Shown piece by piece: positions 32,658-43,583 of a stretch of DNA of 64,000 nucleotides. Both the position numbers and the translations under genes were made by a program. The DNA comes from Lophium mytilinum (lineage: Eukaryota; Ascomycota; Dothideomycetes; Mytilinidiales; Mytilinidiaceae). The stretch lies in the NCBI GenBank assembly GCA_010093605.1, contig MU004198.1:750456-814455 (forward strand). Reading direction: 5' to 3'. The notes below the pieces were generated by a model that saw only the letters and a list, made by a program, of their open reading frames with translations, was not told the DNA's origin and made no database searches. The stretch's first letter is position 1; every line of letters starts with the position of its first letter.

Positions 32658-33677
32658 ATTGGCAGGCGGGTGGGAAGGTTTGTTGGATATGATTGATGTA
32701 GCTTGACACGCAGAGTACTGGTAGACTTATTCATTGACCACTGTCTTCTTTTTAATACTTTTTCTCCAGGCTTAGCGTTCGGCCAGTTTCAATCTCTAAG
32801 TCGCGCTAGACAAATCCGGTCCACATATTTCGTGGTACATCTCCGAAGACGTTTGCTACCAAATTTCGTGATTTTTCCAATCAACATTCCCCGATATTAT
32901 TAATCAGCTTCCCTTTTCGCTTTGTGAGTTACCCTTGCTTTTCGGAAGTACGGACGATTCGTTAGTGTGCAACGCAATTGTAATAGCTTCATCACACTGC
33001 CTCCACCATCCTAGTTCAGCTGAAAGTCCCAGCAATCGTCAAATTGATTCGTGTATCAGCCGGCGCGGGGCCTTTGAAACCAGTGGATCTTGTTTAAGCT
33101 CTTCGCTCCATGTAAGCCCAGCAGGTCGTTATTGTTTAATAGTGCAATGCTACAGCCTATACTTCATTAATCCGCATGCGAACTGAACTTATTGCGTTGT
33201 GTTTCTAGCGGTTCTTTTAACATAGCAAAAAGGGGTAACGAGGTAATTTCCGAATAAGCGGAAAGCCCAGTTAAGGGCCAATAGTAGTTCTTGTAAATTT
33301 TCACGCTCATGTAATGCGGACAGCGAAGTACGTAGTTACACGTGATCTTATATCTCAATATCTGGGGGACTGATTTCTCTGAGAAGGAAAGAATGAAGCT
33401 ATTCAATTTCTTTAGAATGCAATGACACTGTTTCCAAAAGCTCTATATAGTTTTGGTGACGATAAACTTCGTCCATTTTGGTGAGTCGGCCACTCGGGGC
33501 GGCTTTAGAAAATCATTACTAATCAAAGTGGGACGCCATTGCAGCGTACAACGGAATTCCGTAGTCAGCTTGGTACACCCCCGTTCTCTGATACACACCT
33601 AATCGTGAGACGACAAAGAATAGGATTTCTCCACCACTAGACTGTGAGATAAAGCACTTTAGTCTTATCCCACCTGA
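32658..33677. other. Intergenic; no gene seen
   Basis: Divergent promoter region of the SDR and the regulator at 33678. No recognisable repeat, RNA gene or ORF with motifs. Confidence 0.45.
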
Positions 33678-35577
33678 ATGGAGGAGCCGGTGAGCCAGCG
33701 GAGCGCACTGCACTGTCCGGTGTGTCAAAAGCTCTACACAAACGCTTCCAACTGTAAGAGACTACCGACGAAGCGAATTGACCCGGTTTGACATCATGTA
33801 GCACGAGCTAAGAGTAGGCATATCTCATACTGCCGCAAGAAACACCAATCAGGCCCCCTACCTAGAAGGAAGGCATGTGATGAATGTGTGCGGTCTAAAG
33901 TCCGCTGCAGCTCGGGTCCTAGATGCTGCTCTCGATGCGCTTCAAGGGGCATCTCATGTAGTTATCAAGATACCCTGAACGGCCAAAATGCAGCCAACCT
34001 GGTCTCTGAAGCACATAGCGGTAGCCTTACGCGAGCCGCCTCCTTGCAGCTCACCGGCGTAGCCCCTGTCAACACCCCGGCCCAGTCTTTGAACGGTTTT
34101 ATGCGCGGCATCGACAGTCCTTCTGTGGAGACTGAAGAGACATGCAGAAATAACAGTCCTTCCATTACGAATTATACTTGGGATCATCAGATATTCGGAC
34201 CTGAGTGTTCATATGTGTCTGACCTAACGACAGACTTTGGTCCAGTTGAAGGAAACCCTCTCGGATCTCATGTCGACGCCTCTAGCATTAGCGGCGAGGC
34301 ACAGTCACAGCTTGCGTCCAATGCTATTACCCTGTCAGAGCAATCACTTCAATCGTCATTCTCCATTCCAGCATCGCTGTCTTATCAAGATCCTTCCTCA
34401 TTGTTTGAACGGCGCAAGTTCTCAGAGCCAGAGCTTGAGCTTACTGGCGACCTCGCACTGCACATTCTTCGCTCCTACCCATACATGATGGCCAACCAGG
34501 GCTCTGTTCCTCCTTTCATCCACCCGAAATACCAGTATTTGTCTGAAAGTGACACGGCACGTCCAAATCCTCTCGATGCAGCCCTGAACTTAGCAAAGAT
34601 GTTGCTGCATGGCCGACGTATGAACAAGAGCTTGATCTGGGGATTGATTCGAATCGAACAGGAACGACTGCTTAACGAGGTACGTAGTGAGCCCCTCTAT
34701 GCCAGGGCTCGGAAGCAATTAATGCAATCACACCCTCCGGTTGACCTGGGGCCAACAGTAGGGTCGTACCACCGTGCACGGTAGTTCTTGAGGTGCAAGA
34801 TCAATTCAATCGCACCCTCTGGTTAATTGATTCCGAGCTCTGCCTCAATCCGCGCTGGCAGTTAGGTGAAACTAGATTACTGACCAGAGCCACTGCCAAA
34901 TAGTACCCCAGCTTTAGCAAGTGGGAGGTTCTGGAGACGTTGCAAGCTCTCGTTATCTACATCCTCCTGAGGATTATCGAGGGACGCCATGACTATACCA
35001 ACTTTGATACCCAGCTTCTGGCTTCAATTAATGTGAGCAGACATGGTACAAACCCTTAAAAAGCCCAATTTACCATACTCACGAAAAGAAATGTAAAGGC
35101 GATATGCAGGCACATCACCTCCAAATATGGTAATCTCATCAGCCCTGATGAACTTAGAGGTCGAATGATCTCATGGAAGGACTGGGTATTTTTCGAATCG
35201 CGTCGTCGGTAAGTGTTATACGAGACGGATATCCCCAGGTTAAACAGGCCTAGCTGACACGATTCATAAGAACTGCAACTGCTGTGCTTATTATAAACAG
35301 CATTATACACGCACAAATCACGACACCGTCCCAGGCCATGCCCGAGTATCCCTACTCGCCTGCACCGTCCCCTATCACGATGTGGCGTGCCGAGAACGAA
35401 TTTGACTGGACCGTCGACTATACAGAATACCTACATAAGAACATGATGTATGGCATGCTCAGAAACGGCGACCTTGTTAAGTTGAAGGAAGCAGCCGGAA
35501 GCCATCACGATAGGTGGTATGCTTATGCCGACTCGTTTGGCCTTCTAGTTACCTTAGTGGCAAACATGATCAATTGA
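33678..35577 (+). CDS. Transcription factor with C2H2-like plus Zn2Cys6 fingers, 499 aa, five exons
   Basis: Exons 33678-33753, 33802-34679, 34904-35032, 35099-35208 and 35271-35577 sum to a whole frame. The first finger spans the first intron: LHCPVCQKLYTNASN joined to SRHISYCRKKHQSG (C-x2-C...H-x3-C). The second is a binuclear cluster: RKACDECVRSKVRCSSG, CCSRCASRGISC. The C-terminal exons carry the matching regulatory region (WEVLETLQALVIYILLR, WVFFESRRRTATAVLIIN, YADSFGLLVTLVANMI). This two-finger layout is known in fungal regulators that act near secondary-metabolism or developmental genes, but those proteins are often longer. Intron 2 is 224 nt, four times the local norm. If exon 2 is not spliced, the frame stops at 34784. 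No target is visible nearby other than the divergent SDR. Confidence 0.85.
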
Positions 35578-36079
35578 AGAAGCAAGTTTGCTGTGCAATG
35601 CGAAAGGCGTAACGGTTATATCACTTTAACCTCCGAAATTGTTCTTGATTACTTTGATCTGCCCACTGCCGTGGTCTGGACGGCGACTGACTCGGATTGG
35701 TCTATGATGACACAGGTGACTACCGCACAGCAGTGTTGGGACTCTACGAGGGGAAACGGGCTCAGCTATTTTCAGTACGAGGATTATATATCAAGAGAAT
35801 ATGTCGCCGCCAACTTGCATGTGGGTACTATCTCCTAGATGTTATCACAGTTATTAATAAGCATCTAGAACATATTTTGAGATGTAAGTAGACAGTATTA
35901 TGAAAGATTGGTTTTTAGTGAGGTCTAGAAGATTCACGCAAGGAAAACGCTCAAAGGATACTACAGAGTGAGTTATATAAGACGTATTGCGCTGCGATAA
36001 ATGGGCTATTATAATCCGCTTATGAATCCGCCATCTCTAAACCCTCGATACACCCTAGGCGCACCAAATACTAACTCAG
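35578..36079. other. Intergenic between convergent genes
   Basis: Frames at 35593-35891 have no motif or splice support. Nothing else seen. Confidence 0.45.
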
Positions 36080-37587
36080 TCAGTAGTCCTCACCACGGCT
36101 AATGACTTCCTTCACGGTGGGTCGGAGCAAGATCGTCTTTAAGCTTTATTAGGAGGTATATTTCAAGCGCACCAAGACGACTACTCACGTGCTCAAACTG
36201 GGCTGTATACGACCCCTTCTTGTCAACCAACGGCGGGTAGTCCTCAACAATCCCGGATTTGACGAGACTATTCAGCTGCACACTTGTCAACTACTTCACA
36301 TGGATACTCTAGCAAGTAGGCATCTCATACCCCGAGTAGATACTTCTCCTGCCCAATCCTATCCAAATAGCGTCGGCAAAACGGAAGAGTGCCAAAATTC
36401 TTCGTGATAGTACTCAACAGCGTCTTAGCCGACAACAACCGCAAGTCCACCTTCGGCGCATCCCTACGTAGCGCATAATGCGAGACTTCGCCTTGATCGA
36501 CACATCGGCCATTACCCGTGCTACCGAACGTCTCAATAGCAAAGACGTCACCTTCCTCCATCTTCGTCGTGTCGTTCGTCTTGACCGCGGGCACGCTCTT
36601 CGTGCCGTGGATGCTATACGGTAAGATAGTATGCCCAGCGAGGCTACGAATCGCCTTGATGGGGTAAGTCGTCCCATTGATCTCACACTCGTAGCTCTCC
36701 ATCGCCTCCTGGATATACCCACCCAGCTCACCGAGACGCACGTCGATCCCTGCTTCGCGGACGCCGGTATTCGTCGCGTCTTTCACCGCGGCGAGGAGGT
36801 TGTCGTACATGGGATCGAACGACATCGTGAAGGCGCTGTCGACGATACGGCCATTTACGTGGACGCCGATGTCAACTTTCATGACGTTGTTCTGCTGCAG
36901 CACGGTCTTGCAGCCAGCGTTTGGGCTGTAGTGGGCCGCGATGTTGTCGAGGTTCAGGCCGGTTGGGAAACCCATGCCGGCGATTAGAGCGTCGCCTTCA
37001 GAGAGGCCATTGTGGCCGACTAGACGGCGTACGCTGTCTTCGATACCGTTCGCGATCTCGGTGAGGGTCTGACCTGGCTTGATGTGCTTTTGTGCCCATT
37101 GGCGAACCTGGCGATGCGTCTCGGCTGCTTGGCGGTAGTCGGAGAGGAAGTCGCTGTTGATATTATCTAGATGGCGCTTTTCTTCGTTGGTGGTGCGATA
37201 GCGGTTGTCATCTTTGTATTCGACCTCTTCGCCTCTGGGGTAGGTGTTGTTTGGGAATAGGTGGGATATGAGGATTGATGGAGGTTCGGTCTGAACTGTT
37301 GGAACTGCCTTCTTCTTCTTGGGCTTCCTCTTTTTGTTCTTCTTTTTCTTCGCAGCAGTGGGTTCAGAGACATGTTCGTCAACGTTGTCATCCGATCGTT
37401 CCCCAGAGTGTTCTGTAGCATCCCCGTTTGTAGGTCCGTTAGCACCGGTGGAGCTGTTGAGCGTGTCAGAGTCTTCTACTAGACAATCATCTATTAGTAA
37501 ACTTCGCGACCCAATACATCGAGGAGACACGAGATATAGCACACCACTGAACATCTCGAGCTCATCAACTGAGGTTTTAGCAGCCAT
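36080..37587 (-). CDS. MAP2: Methionine aminopeptidase 2 (MetAP2), 448 aa
   Basis: Exons 37587-37545, 37490-36331, 36275-36189 and 36136-36080 (introns 54, 55 and 52 nt) give a complete frame. The ATG at 37587 starts [11 protein letters not shown]; a longer frame to 37638 is leader. The N-terminal region is poly-Lys ([14 protein letters not shown]), the ribosome-association tail typical of MetAP2. The pita-bread catalytic domain has the substrate His in AAHYSPN and the metal ligands in [16 protein letters not shown] (both Asp), [11 protein letters not shown] (His), [11 protein letters not shown] (Glu) and SYTAQFEH (Glu). The last exons read [16 protein letters not shown] and [18 protein letters not shown], nearly invariant in this family. 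The enzyme removes initiator Met from nascent chains and is the known target of fumagillin. It is head to head with MetAP1 across 319 bp. Confidence 0.97.
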
Positions 37588-37906
37588 TTTGACGAACTGA
37601 ATAATCTTTGTGAAATTTGGTGGAAGGAGATCGGTCAACTTTGGCGCCAGCTGTGTTCCTGCCAGATTTTAAAGATTTAGAAGCTGACGTCGCCACATGG
37701 TTCTATGCCGTATTCGATGGTCGGAGTTCAACACCGACAACCTCATTCGGATTTTAGCGAGGCGGGGCTGACTTCTTAAACGACACTTCTGTGCTTTGAC
37801 TTACACAAAACCTACCAACAACATTGTTGTGTGCTTCCATCTCTCCGGCGGCCCCTCTTTCTGTTGCCGCTGCATTGGATCCCAGAAGACAACAAGCCCT
37901 GGTACG
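37588..37906. promoter_or_regulatory. Bidirectional promoter of MetAP2 and MetAP1
   Basis: A 319-bp interval separates the two start codons. No TATA box is obvious. It contains GACGTCGCCACATGG and other short motifs, but I cannot assign a factor. The short distance implies overlapping promoters and possible co-regulation. Confidence 0.5.
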
Positions 37907-39331
37907 ATGGACGACATGTCATCAGAACCGCCATCCAAGAGAAAGTGTCTAGGAACAGACTGTGAAAACGATGCGGGAGCTTTACAGTGCCCGACGTGTC
38001 TGAAGCTGGGCATTAAAGACAGCTATTTCTGCTCCCAAGATTGCTTCAAGAGAAACTGGGTTTGGTTCCGTATTCGCTGCGTGCTAGGAATTTAGGCTGA
38101 CAAATCACGTGATGAAGAACCAACATAAGACCATCCATAAAACAGTGCAAGGCAATACTCAGAATGGTATGACCCGCAGGAGAATTCCTTGAAGATTGTC
38201 TCTAAGATCGATCTAGTGACCAGAACTTACAATCCTTTTCCAACGCATTCATTCACCGGCCCTGTCCGACCAGTCTATCCGCTTTCTGCGAAGCGCAGCG
38301 TCCCGAAGTCGATAAATCACCCTGACTGGGCCGAAACCGGCATACCAAAAGGTGAAAAGCGCTTGAGTAAGACGAAAATCGACATTTTAGATGCCAAAGG
38401 GCAAGAGGCGATGCGCAAGGTGTGCAGATTAGCTCGAGAAGTCCTTGACATCACCGCCGCAGAGCTGAAACCGGGCATTACCACCGATTATCTTGATGAG
38501 ATCTGCCATAACGCTTGCGTGGAACGGAACGTAAGCTTGGCTAGCCTATGGACGATGTTTAGTACTCCTAACCTTGACAGTCATATCCTTCTCCCTTGAA
38601 CTACAATCACTTCCCCAAATCGCTGTGTACTTCTCCGAACGAAGTCGTGTGCCACGGGATTCCTGACCAGAGAGTTCTTCTAGATGGCGATATTCTCAAT
38701 CTTGACATCTCGATATACCACGAGGGCTATCACGCTGACCTCAACGAAACATACTACGTAGGCGATCGGGCCAAAGCGGATCCAGATTCAGTCCGGGTCA
38801 TTGAAACGACCCGGGAATGCCTAGACAAGGCGATTGAACTCGTGAAGCCCGGCACGCCCATCCGAGAGTTCGGCAAGGTCATTGAGAAGCATGCCAAGTC
38901 CAGAAATTGTAGTGTCGTTGCGACCTGGGGTGGCCATGGCATCAACACTGAGTTCCATCCCCCGCCGTGGATACCCCATTATGCCAAAAATAGGGCGGTG
39001 GGAGTGTGCAAGCCCGGGATGACTTTCACGATCGAGCCTATTCTTACGCTTGGGAAGCCGAGCGAAGTCTATTGGCCGGATGATTGGACGAACGCCACTG
39101 TTGATGGCAAGAGGACTGCTCAATTTGGTGCGTATAGAAAGTTTTCGCGTATAAAAGGTTCTTCGCGAAGTCGGGCCAAAGGCTAACAAGCGTGCAGAAC
39201 ATACTTTACTTGTCACAGAAACAGGCGTCGAGGTCTTGACTGCGGCGAACGAAAATTCGCCTGGAGGTGCTATACCGTTGCCGACGGCTCCGAATGAGAC
39301 AGCAAAAGCTGATGGCAGATCCACGGTATAG
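37907..39331 (+). CDS. MAP1: Methionine aminopeptidase 1 (MetAP1) with N-terminal zinc finger
   Basis: Exon 1 (37907-38059) encodes the C6H2 zinc finger (CLGTDCENDAGALQCPTC, SYFCSQDCFKRNW), continued in exon 2 from 38118 (NQHKTIHKT) by the two ligand His. The main body starts around 38200 (TYNPFPTHSFTGPVRPVYPL). Clear later joins are 38530/38581 (ERN|SYPSPLNYNHFPKS) and 39127/39198 (AQF|EHTLLVTETG). Metal ligands: the Asp in LNLDISIYHEGYHADLNE (both), the His in WGGHGI, the Glu in FTIEPIL, and the Glu in QFEHT. The splice between exon 2 and the main body is unresolved: the strong donor G|GTATGA near 38165 gives the wrong phase, while ACA|GTGCAAG with an acceptor near 38191 or 38204 works. The finger mediates ribosome binding. 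Function overlaps with MetAP2. Confidence 0.95.
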
Positions 39332-40633
39332 CTCGACTTGTCGATGTCGCGTTGAACGTCACAGCAGGGTAGGGAGTACTAGGTGAACCAGTCATAGGGT
39401 ATATATTTTAAAGTATTGTGGCTGCACTTCATCCGTCCTCTCTATCTCTTCACCGCCAAAGCTCTCAAACATTCCTATAGAAAGACAGAAAGATTCATAA
39501 GCCATGGTTCTGAGATCAATAGCGTGAGCGCGTTGTTGCAGTCGCGGCTGCGGTGAGCAAGTTAGGTGAGATGCTCAATGAATGCGCAGCTTTAGAAGTG
39601 ATGTTGATTGCCTGGGGCAGGTGTGAAAGCGCGGGGACACTCCGGGCCGAGCGCCGCGATATTTAAGGTTTGTTTGTGTGATGTCACAAATAAGGGTACT
39701 TATACCTTTTATTTTCCGGTGGTCCAATGTTGATAGGAGAAGTGGATCACTCAGTGGTTCAACAGTCATGATTTCTCCTTGACGCCTGGGTTAAAAATGT
39801 ACTAACGTCGTTGAACCGCCCACCCCTCTCACACCTTTATGGTGTGGAGGGTTAGAGGTTTTGTAGTTCGACTCCCAGTGAGGTTGCTTTCTTTTTGCCT
39901 TTTTAGAGGTCCTGTAGTTCGACTCCCGGTGAGGTCAATCTTTTTCCCTTCCCTAAAAAGGGTTTCCCCTTTACGCGTAAACCTAATAGAACACGTCTAA
40001 TATAACCAACTCTCCTACTGTTTTATAGACTTACCGGTGCCGTTTCTTCTTATTTTAGCGAGCTGAATCAATCCTAGTCCAACAAAAGTTGCGACGCTTC
40101 AAAGGCTAATACACACACACAGAACCAAAATGTTCCGTACTGGGTGTCACTCTTGCTCACTCGATGCCACAGTACACAGTAGCTCGACTAATGCCTTACG
40201 GCCTTCTCCGTAGTCTAATTTCCTTACAATGGTCTTTACATCATACTAAAAGCTTCAAAGGTTCGTTTCCAATCCTGAGCCCTACGCTCAGGGGCAGAAC
40301 CTCATACTCTGACTGACTACCTAATTCACCACCATGAAACGCCCTCGAAACCCCTGTCGCCTGCCGCCCAGCCTATTCAATAAGCTGCTCAATAGTGAAC
40401 AATAGCAAGCTGCCGCCCGCGATCCCACAGGCTACGTATAATTTCCCGCGAGCAACGCACATCCACCTCCACCTCGACGAAGCTACATCACCACCACCAC
40501 GGTCATCCTCCTTGTAAATAGACCACCACAATACAGTCCCTCCCTTTTCCTCCATATTTAACAAGAAATTCAGACTCTTCTGTTCCTCGCTGCCTCCTCT
40601 CACCAAAGTTGCTCAACATCGTCATCTCCCACG
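39332..40633. other. Intergenic with a tandem tRNA-like repeat
   Basis: No protein gene is supported. Two 33-bp units with a Pol III B-box-like core lie at 39852-39884 and 39903-39935. 40340-40633 is CA/CT-rich and is probably the promoter and leader of the gene at 40634. Confidence 0.45.
39852..39935 (+). repeat. Tandem pair of B-box-like (tRNA-derived?) units, 51-bp period
   Basis: Two copies of TTAGAGGTYYTGTAGTTCGA followed by CTCCCRGTGAGGT, each ending in a T run (CTTTTT). The core AGTTCGACTCC differs at one position from the Pol III B box GGTTCGANTCC. The copies differ only by C/T or A/G. The T-stem does not pair, so these are not working tRNA genes. A SINE or tRNA relic is possible. 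Confidence 0.4.
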
Positions 40634-42383
40634 ATGGCTCTGGGACCGGATTCGAACGCCATCAAAGGCGGCAAGACCCTCTCCATGATGCGCCCTGATG
40701 GTGAAGAGCTCGCGGGATTGGCAATGGGCGGTCAGGGCGCAAGGGGCAAGCCTGGCGGCAAGAATGCGAAGGGCAGAGCCAAGGGCAAGGGCAAGGCCAG
40801 ATACAAGGCCACCAAGCAGCATCAGCCGGCCACCACCACCAACACAACCGCTCTAGCCCCTACCAGCAACAAGGCCGAAGCCATAAACGAGGCTCTGGAG
40901 CATCACCCCGTCACCACTGACGTCGACAGTGCTCCCAGCTCCACCGCCTCCACCATCCACACGACCACCTCTATCAACAACATCGACCTATTCACCCTCG
41001 ACCGCAACCGCAACCAAAACAACCTCAACCCCTTCCTCAAACCCTCCCCCTACGCTGCAACCCAGTCCTTCGAAGCCCACGAGCCTCCTTCTTCCATCTC
41101 ATCCCCCTTCTACGACTGCTCACCAACCATCACCAACCGCTACGGCGTCATTGACCCCAGCATCAACGGTAGCGTCTCCATCTCCGCCTCCCCTAGCAGC
41201 AGCGGCATCGGCCATCTCGACGGCCCGACAATGCAGGGCCTGCGCGATCATCGTAGCGGATGGGGCGCGGGTCCGGCTGTCGACTGGGATGGTGCAAGCT
41301 CTACTCGACGAGGCGAGCTAGCAGATCCAATGGATATGGAGATGCAGTACGCGCCGGGCCTACCGACGCGATATGTGCCACCATCGCCGCCTACGAGCGT
41401 CAATGGGGAGGGCGATGTGAATAACAACGGTGCTGGGCAGGGTCGGATCCCCCAGCGTGCTTACCACAGCACTCCGCCGCTGAGCGAACCTGGAAGCGAG
41501 ATATCAGAGGGTGCTGAGACGACTCTGATTCGGCGCCGTGTGGAGCTAGCGACGGGGATGGTGTGGTCGCCGACTGAGGCACCTTGCCCTCCTCATTGCG
41601 CGATGACACTGCTTTCCCCTTGTTCTCTTGGAGATGGAGAAGCTCGTGAACAGGGTCTCAAGCGTCGCATGTCGTCGGGGGTGAGTGCGCACCTCACTGA
41701 GTGCTCCGACTACGACATGATGACTGAAGCCGGGACTTCGAAGTCTAAAACGTCCAAGAAGTCCAAAAAATCCAAGAAGTCGCAGCGCATGTCGTCCCCG
41801 TCGCACCCGGAGTCCTACTACCCAATCCATACTATTCTCGAGGTCAGCCCTCGTATCATAGAGGCAATGGTTTCCTTGAGGTATTTTCAGCGCCTGCAGC
41901 TGAAATATATGCTGGAGGACCTGGCATGCACGCTAGGTCCGCTCGTTGGCGAGCAGCTGAATGAGGAAACTTACAAGACGGCCCTGTTCACCATCCGAAC
42001 ACAAACGGCGCAGTTGCTCAACTTTCTAGCCAGCATACTTTGCGCTCCGGCCGCATCTGGGAAGTATAGCCTGGCCATGGAGTCTCTTACCAAAGCACTT
42101 GCAGAGATTGTCCTCCTAGTAACTAAACTCTGGGGTGGCGAGCATGAACAACCCATGGATCTTGATGATCCCGCGGAGAGTGCTAGAAACAAGGTTGCTT
42201 ACGAGGAGACTCCCTTGTGCCTGGCCGATCTGAGGACGGCGCTGGCGAACTTGATCATCTGCATGAACGACGCTGAGGGGCGGACTCATCGGTCCGGTCG
42301 CCAAACTGGACAGGTCGAAGGTATGTCTGGAAAGTTTGTCTAAGTACTCGTGGACTCATCTGCTAACTCACCATACAGTTTAA
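40634..42383 (+). CDS. Hypothetical protein, 563 aa, basic N-terminus and Lys/Ser tract
   Basis: Exon 1 is 40634-42320. A strong 58-nt intron (GTATGT, GCTAAC branch, ACAG) ends at 42378, after which the frame reads Val-stop at 42383. Without splicing the protein ends at 42343 with GMSGKFV. The N-terminus is Gly/Lys-rich (KGRAKGKGKARYKATKQ), likely nucleic-acid binding or nuclear targeting. The middle is Ser/Thr/Asn-rich and disordered. A tract SKSKTSKKSKKSKKSQR at ~370-390 is another candidate NLS. The last ~150 residues look folded and helical (RIIEAMVSLRYFQRLQLKYM, LAMESLTKALAEIVLLVTKL). I recognise no family. The leader upstream is CA-rich as expected for a real start. Confidence 0.75.
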
Positions 42384-42716
42384 ACTCCGGCCATCCTCAT
42401 CCTCCTCCTCCTCTAGTGCGAACGGTTCTCGACCAACGGTTCGACGGCTTCTAATCCTTCACGATGGAAAAGAAGCCGCCTCTGAAAAATGGCTAGTTTG
42501 CACCAATTGTCCTCATGCGGTTCGAACTTACTCGATGAACAGGGGATTTTCTGGCTGGGGATTTCTTATTGTTTACGGGGGAGATAGATCATAGGGAAAA
42601 TCACTTTGTAACACCCTTTGATGGGCCCAAGTATTGAAGCTGTGTGATTTGCAGTGATATCAAGCTCCTAGAGCATCTCTTTCGTTCCCAGAACTCAAAT
42701 CAACATCCCTAGTACC
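42384..42716. other. Intergenic between convergent genes
   Basis: 3' regions only; a GGTTCTCGACCAACGGTTCG near-repeat at 42424 is minor. Confidence 0.45.
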
Positions 42717-43583
42717 TCAAGTCGCTCCCAACCTTCGCAGCTCATTCCTGTACCTATCCTGCTCTCGAATCCACGCAGCTTGCACCAGGCTATAACCCTT
42801 CTCAAAGTTCTTATCGCACTTCCAGACAACTTCCCAAAAAATCCTCGCCATTCCCCCAAGCAGTTCCATCTTGTTCCCATCTATCTCAATACTCTTCTCA
42901 TAACCCTCCCTGCCCTTCCCTACACGCAGGTATATCTGCATCTCTACTACATCTTGGTACTCTGCCGGCTTATCTTCATTATCCCTAAGTATCTGCATCC
43001 CCTCCCCATTCCCTATAGCAAGCTCTCCAACAGCTCCCCAGAAGATGTCGGCGTAGGCGGCGAGGTTAACTGGGGATGCGCGGTTCGGCCAACCGAGAAC
43101 GTCGACCGGGGGGTAGGGAACCGGCATCTCCGGAGGTTTCCTAAAGGGACAAGCAAATGTTAGCGTTTGGGATCTGGGATTGATAGCAAAGGGAAGGGCA
43201 TAGATGCTAAAGGGAAAGCAGGGGAACATAAGGGTAAGAGAAGGGAAGAAGGCAGAGATTATAAGGGATAGTTATGGCCTAAGGCTGGGATATTGGGAAG
43301 GGAAGGAAACTAACCAGGTGCTGTTTGGGTGACAGTCGATGATTTCTGGGAAGACCCAAACTTCGACGGGTGGTCCAGGGAGATTGGGGACCGTGGGATG
43401 TGCCATGGTGACGTGCCTCCAGAGAGCTGAACTGGTGTGGAACCCCTTCTTCCCGCCGGCAGGACACCAGTCACAGAAGACCTCACATTTATAAAGTGAG
43501 AAGCCGCGGTGAGCGTTGTGTGTCGGCCAATGGACGGGATGGCGGTGGTGGGGATTTCTGTCCATATTGATTCGGCAAGGCAT
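42717..43583 (-). CDS. C2H2-like zinc-finger protein, 230 aa, two exons
   Basis: Exon 1 is 43583-43315 and exon 2 is 43140-42717. The 174-nt intron (GTTAGT...CCTTTAG) joins in phase to give CHPNST-W-KPPEMPVPYPP. The ATG at 43583 begins MPCRINMDRNPHHRH; the frame is open further up (to 43751) but reads as leader. One finger-like motif: CDWCPAGGKKGF then SALWRHVTMAH (C-x2-C...H-x4-H). The C-terminal half is helical (NLAAYADIFWGAVGELAIGN, RIFWEVVWKCDKNFEKGY) with no recognised domain. A DNA- or protein-binding role is likely but unproven. Confidence 0.7.

Noticed and set aside
39852-39935. Functional tRNA genes
   Set aside because: The T-stem does not pair, no A box or acceptor stem is present; only the B-box-like core remains.
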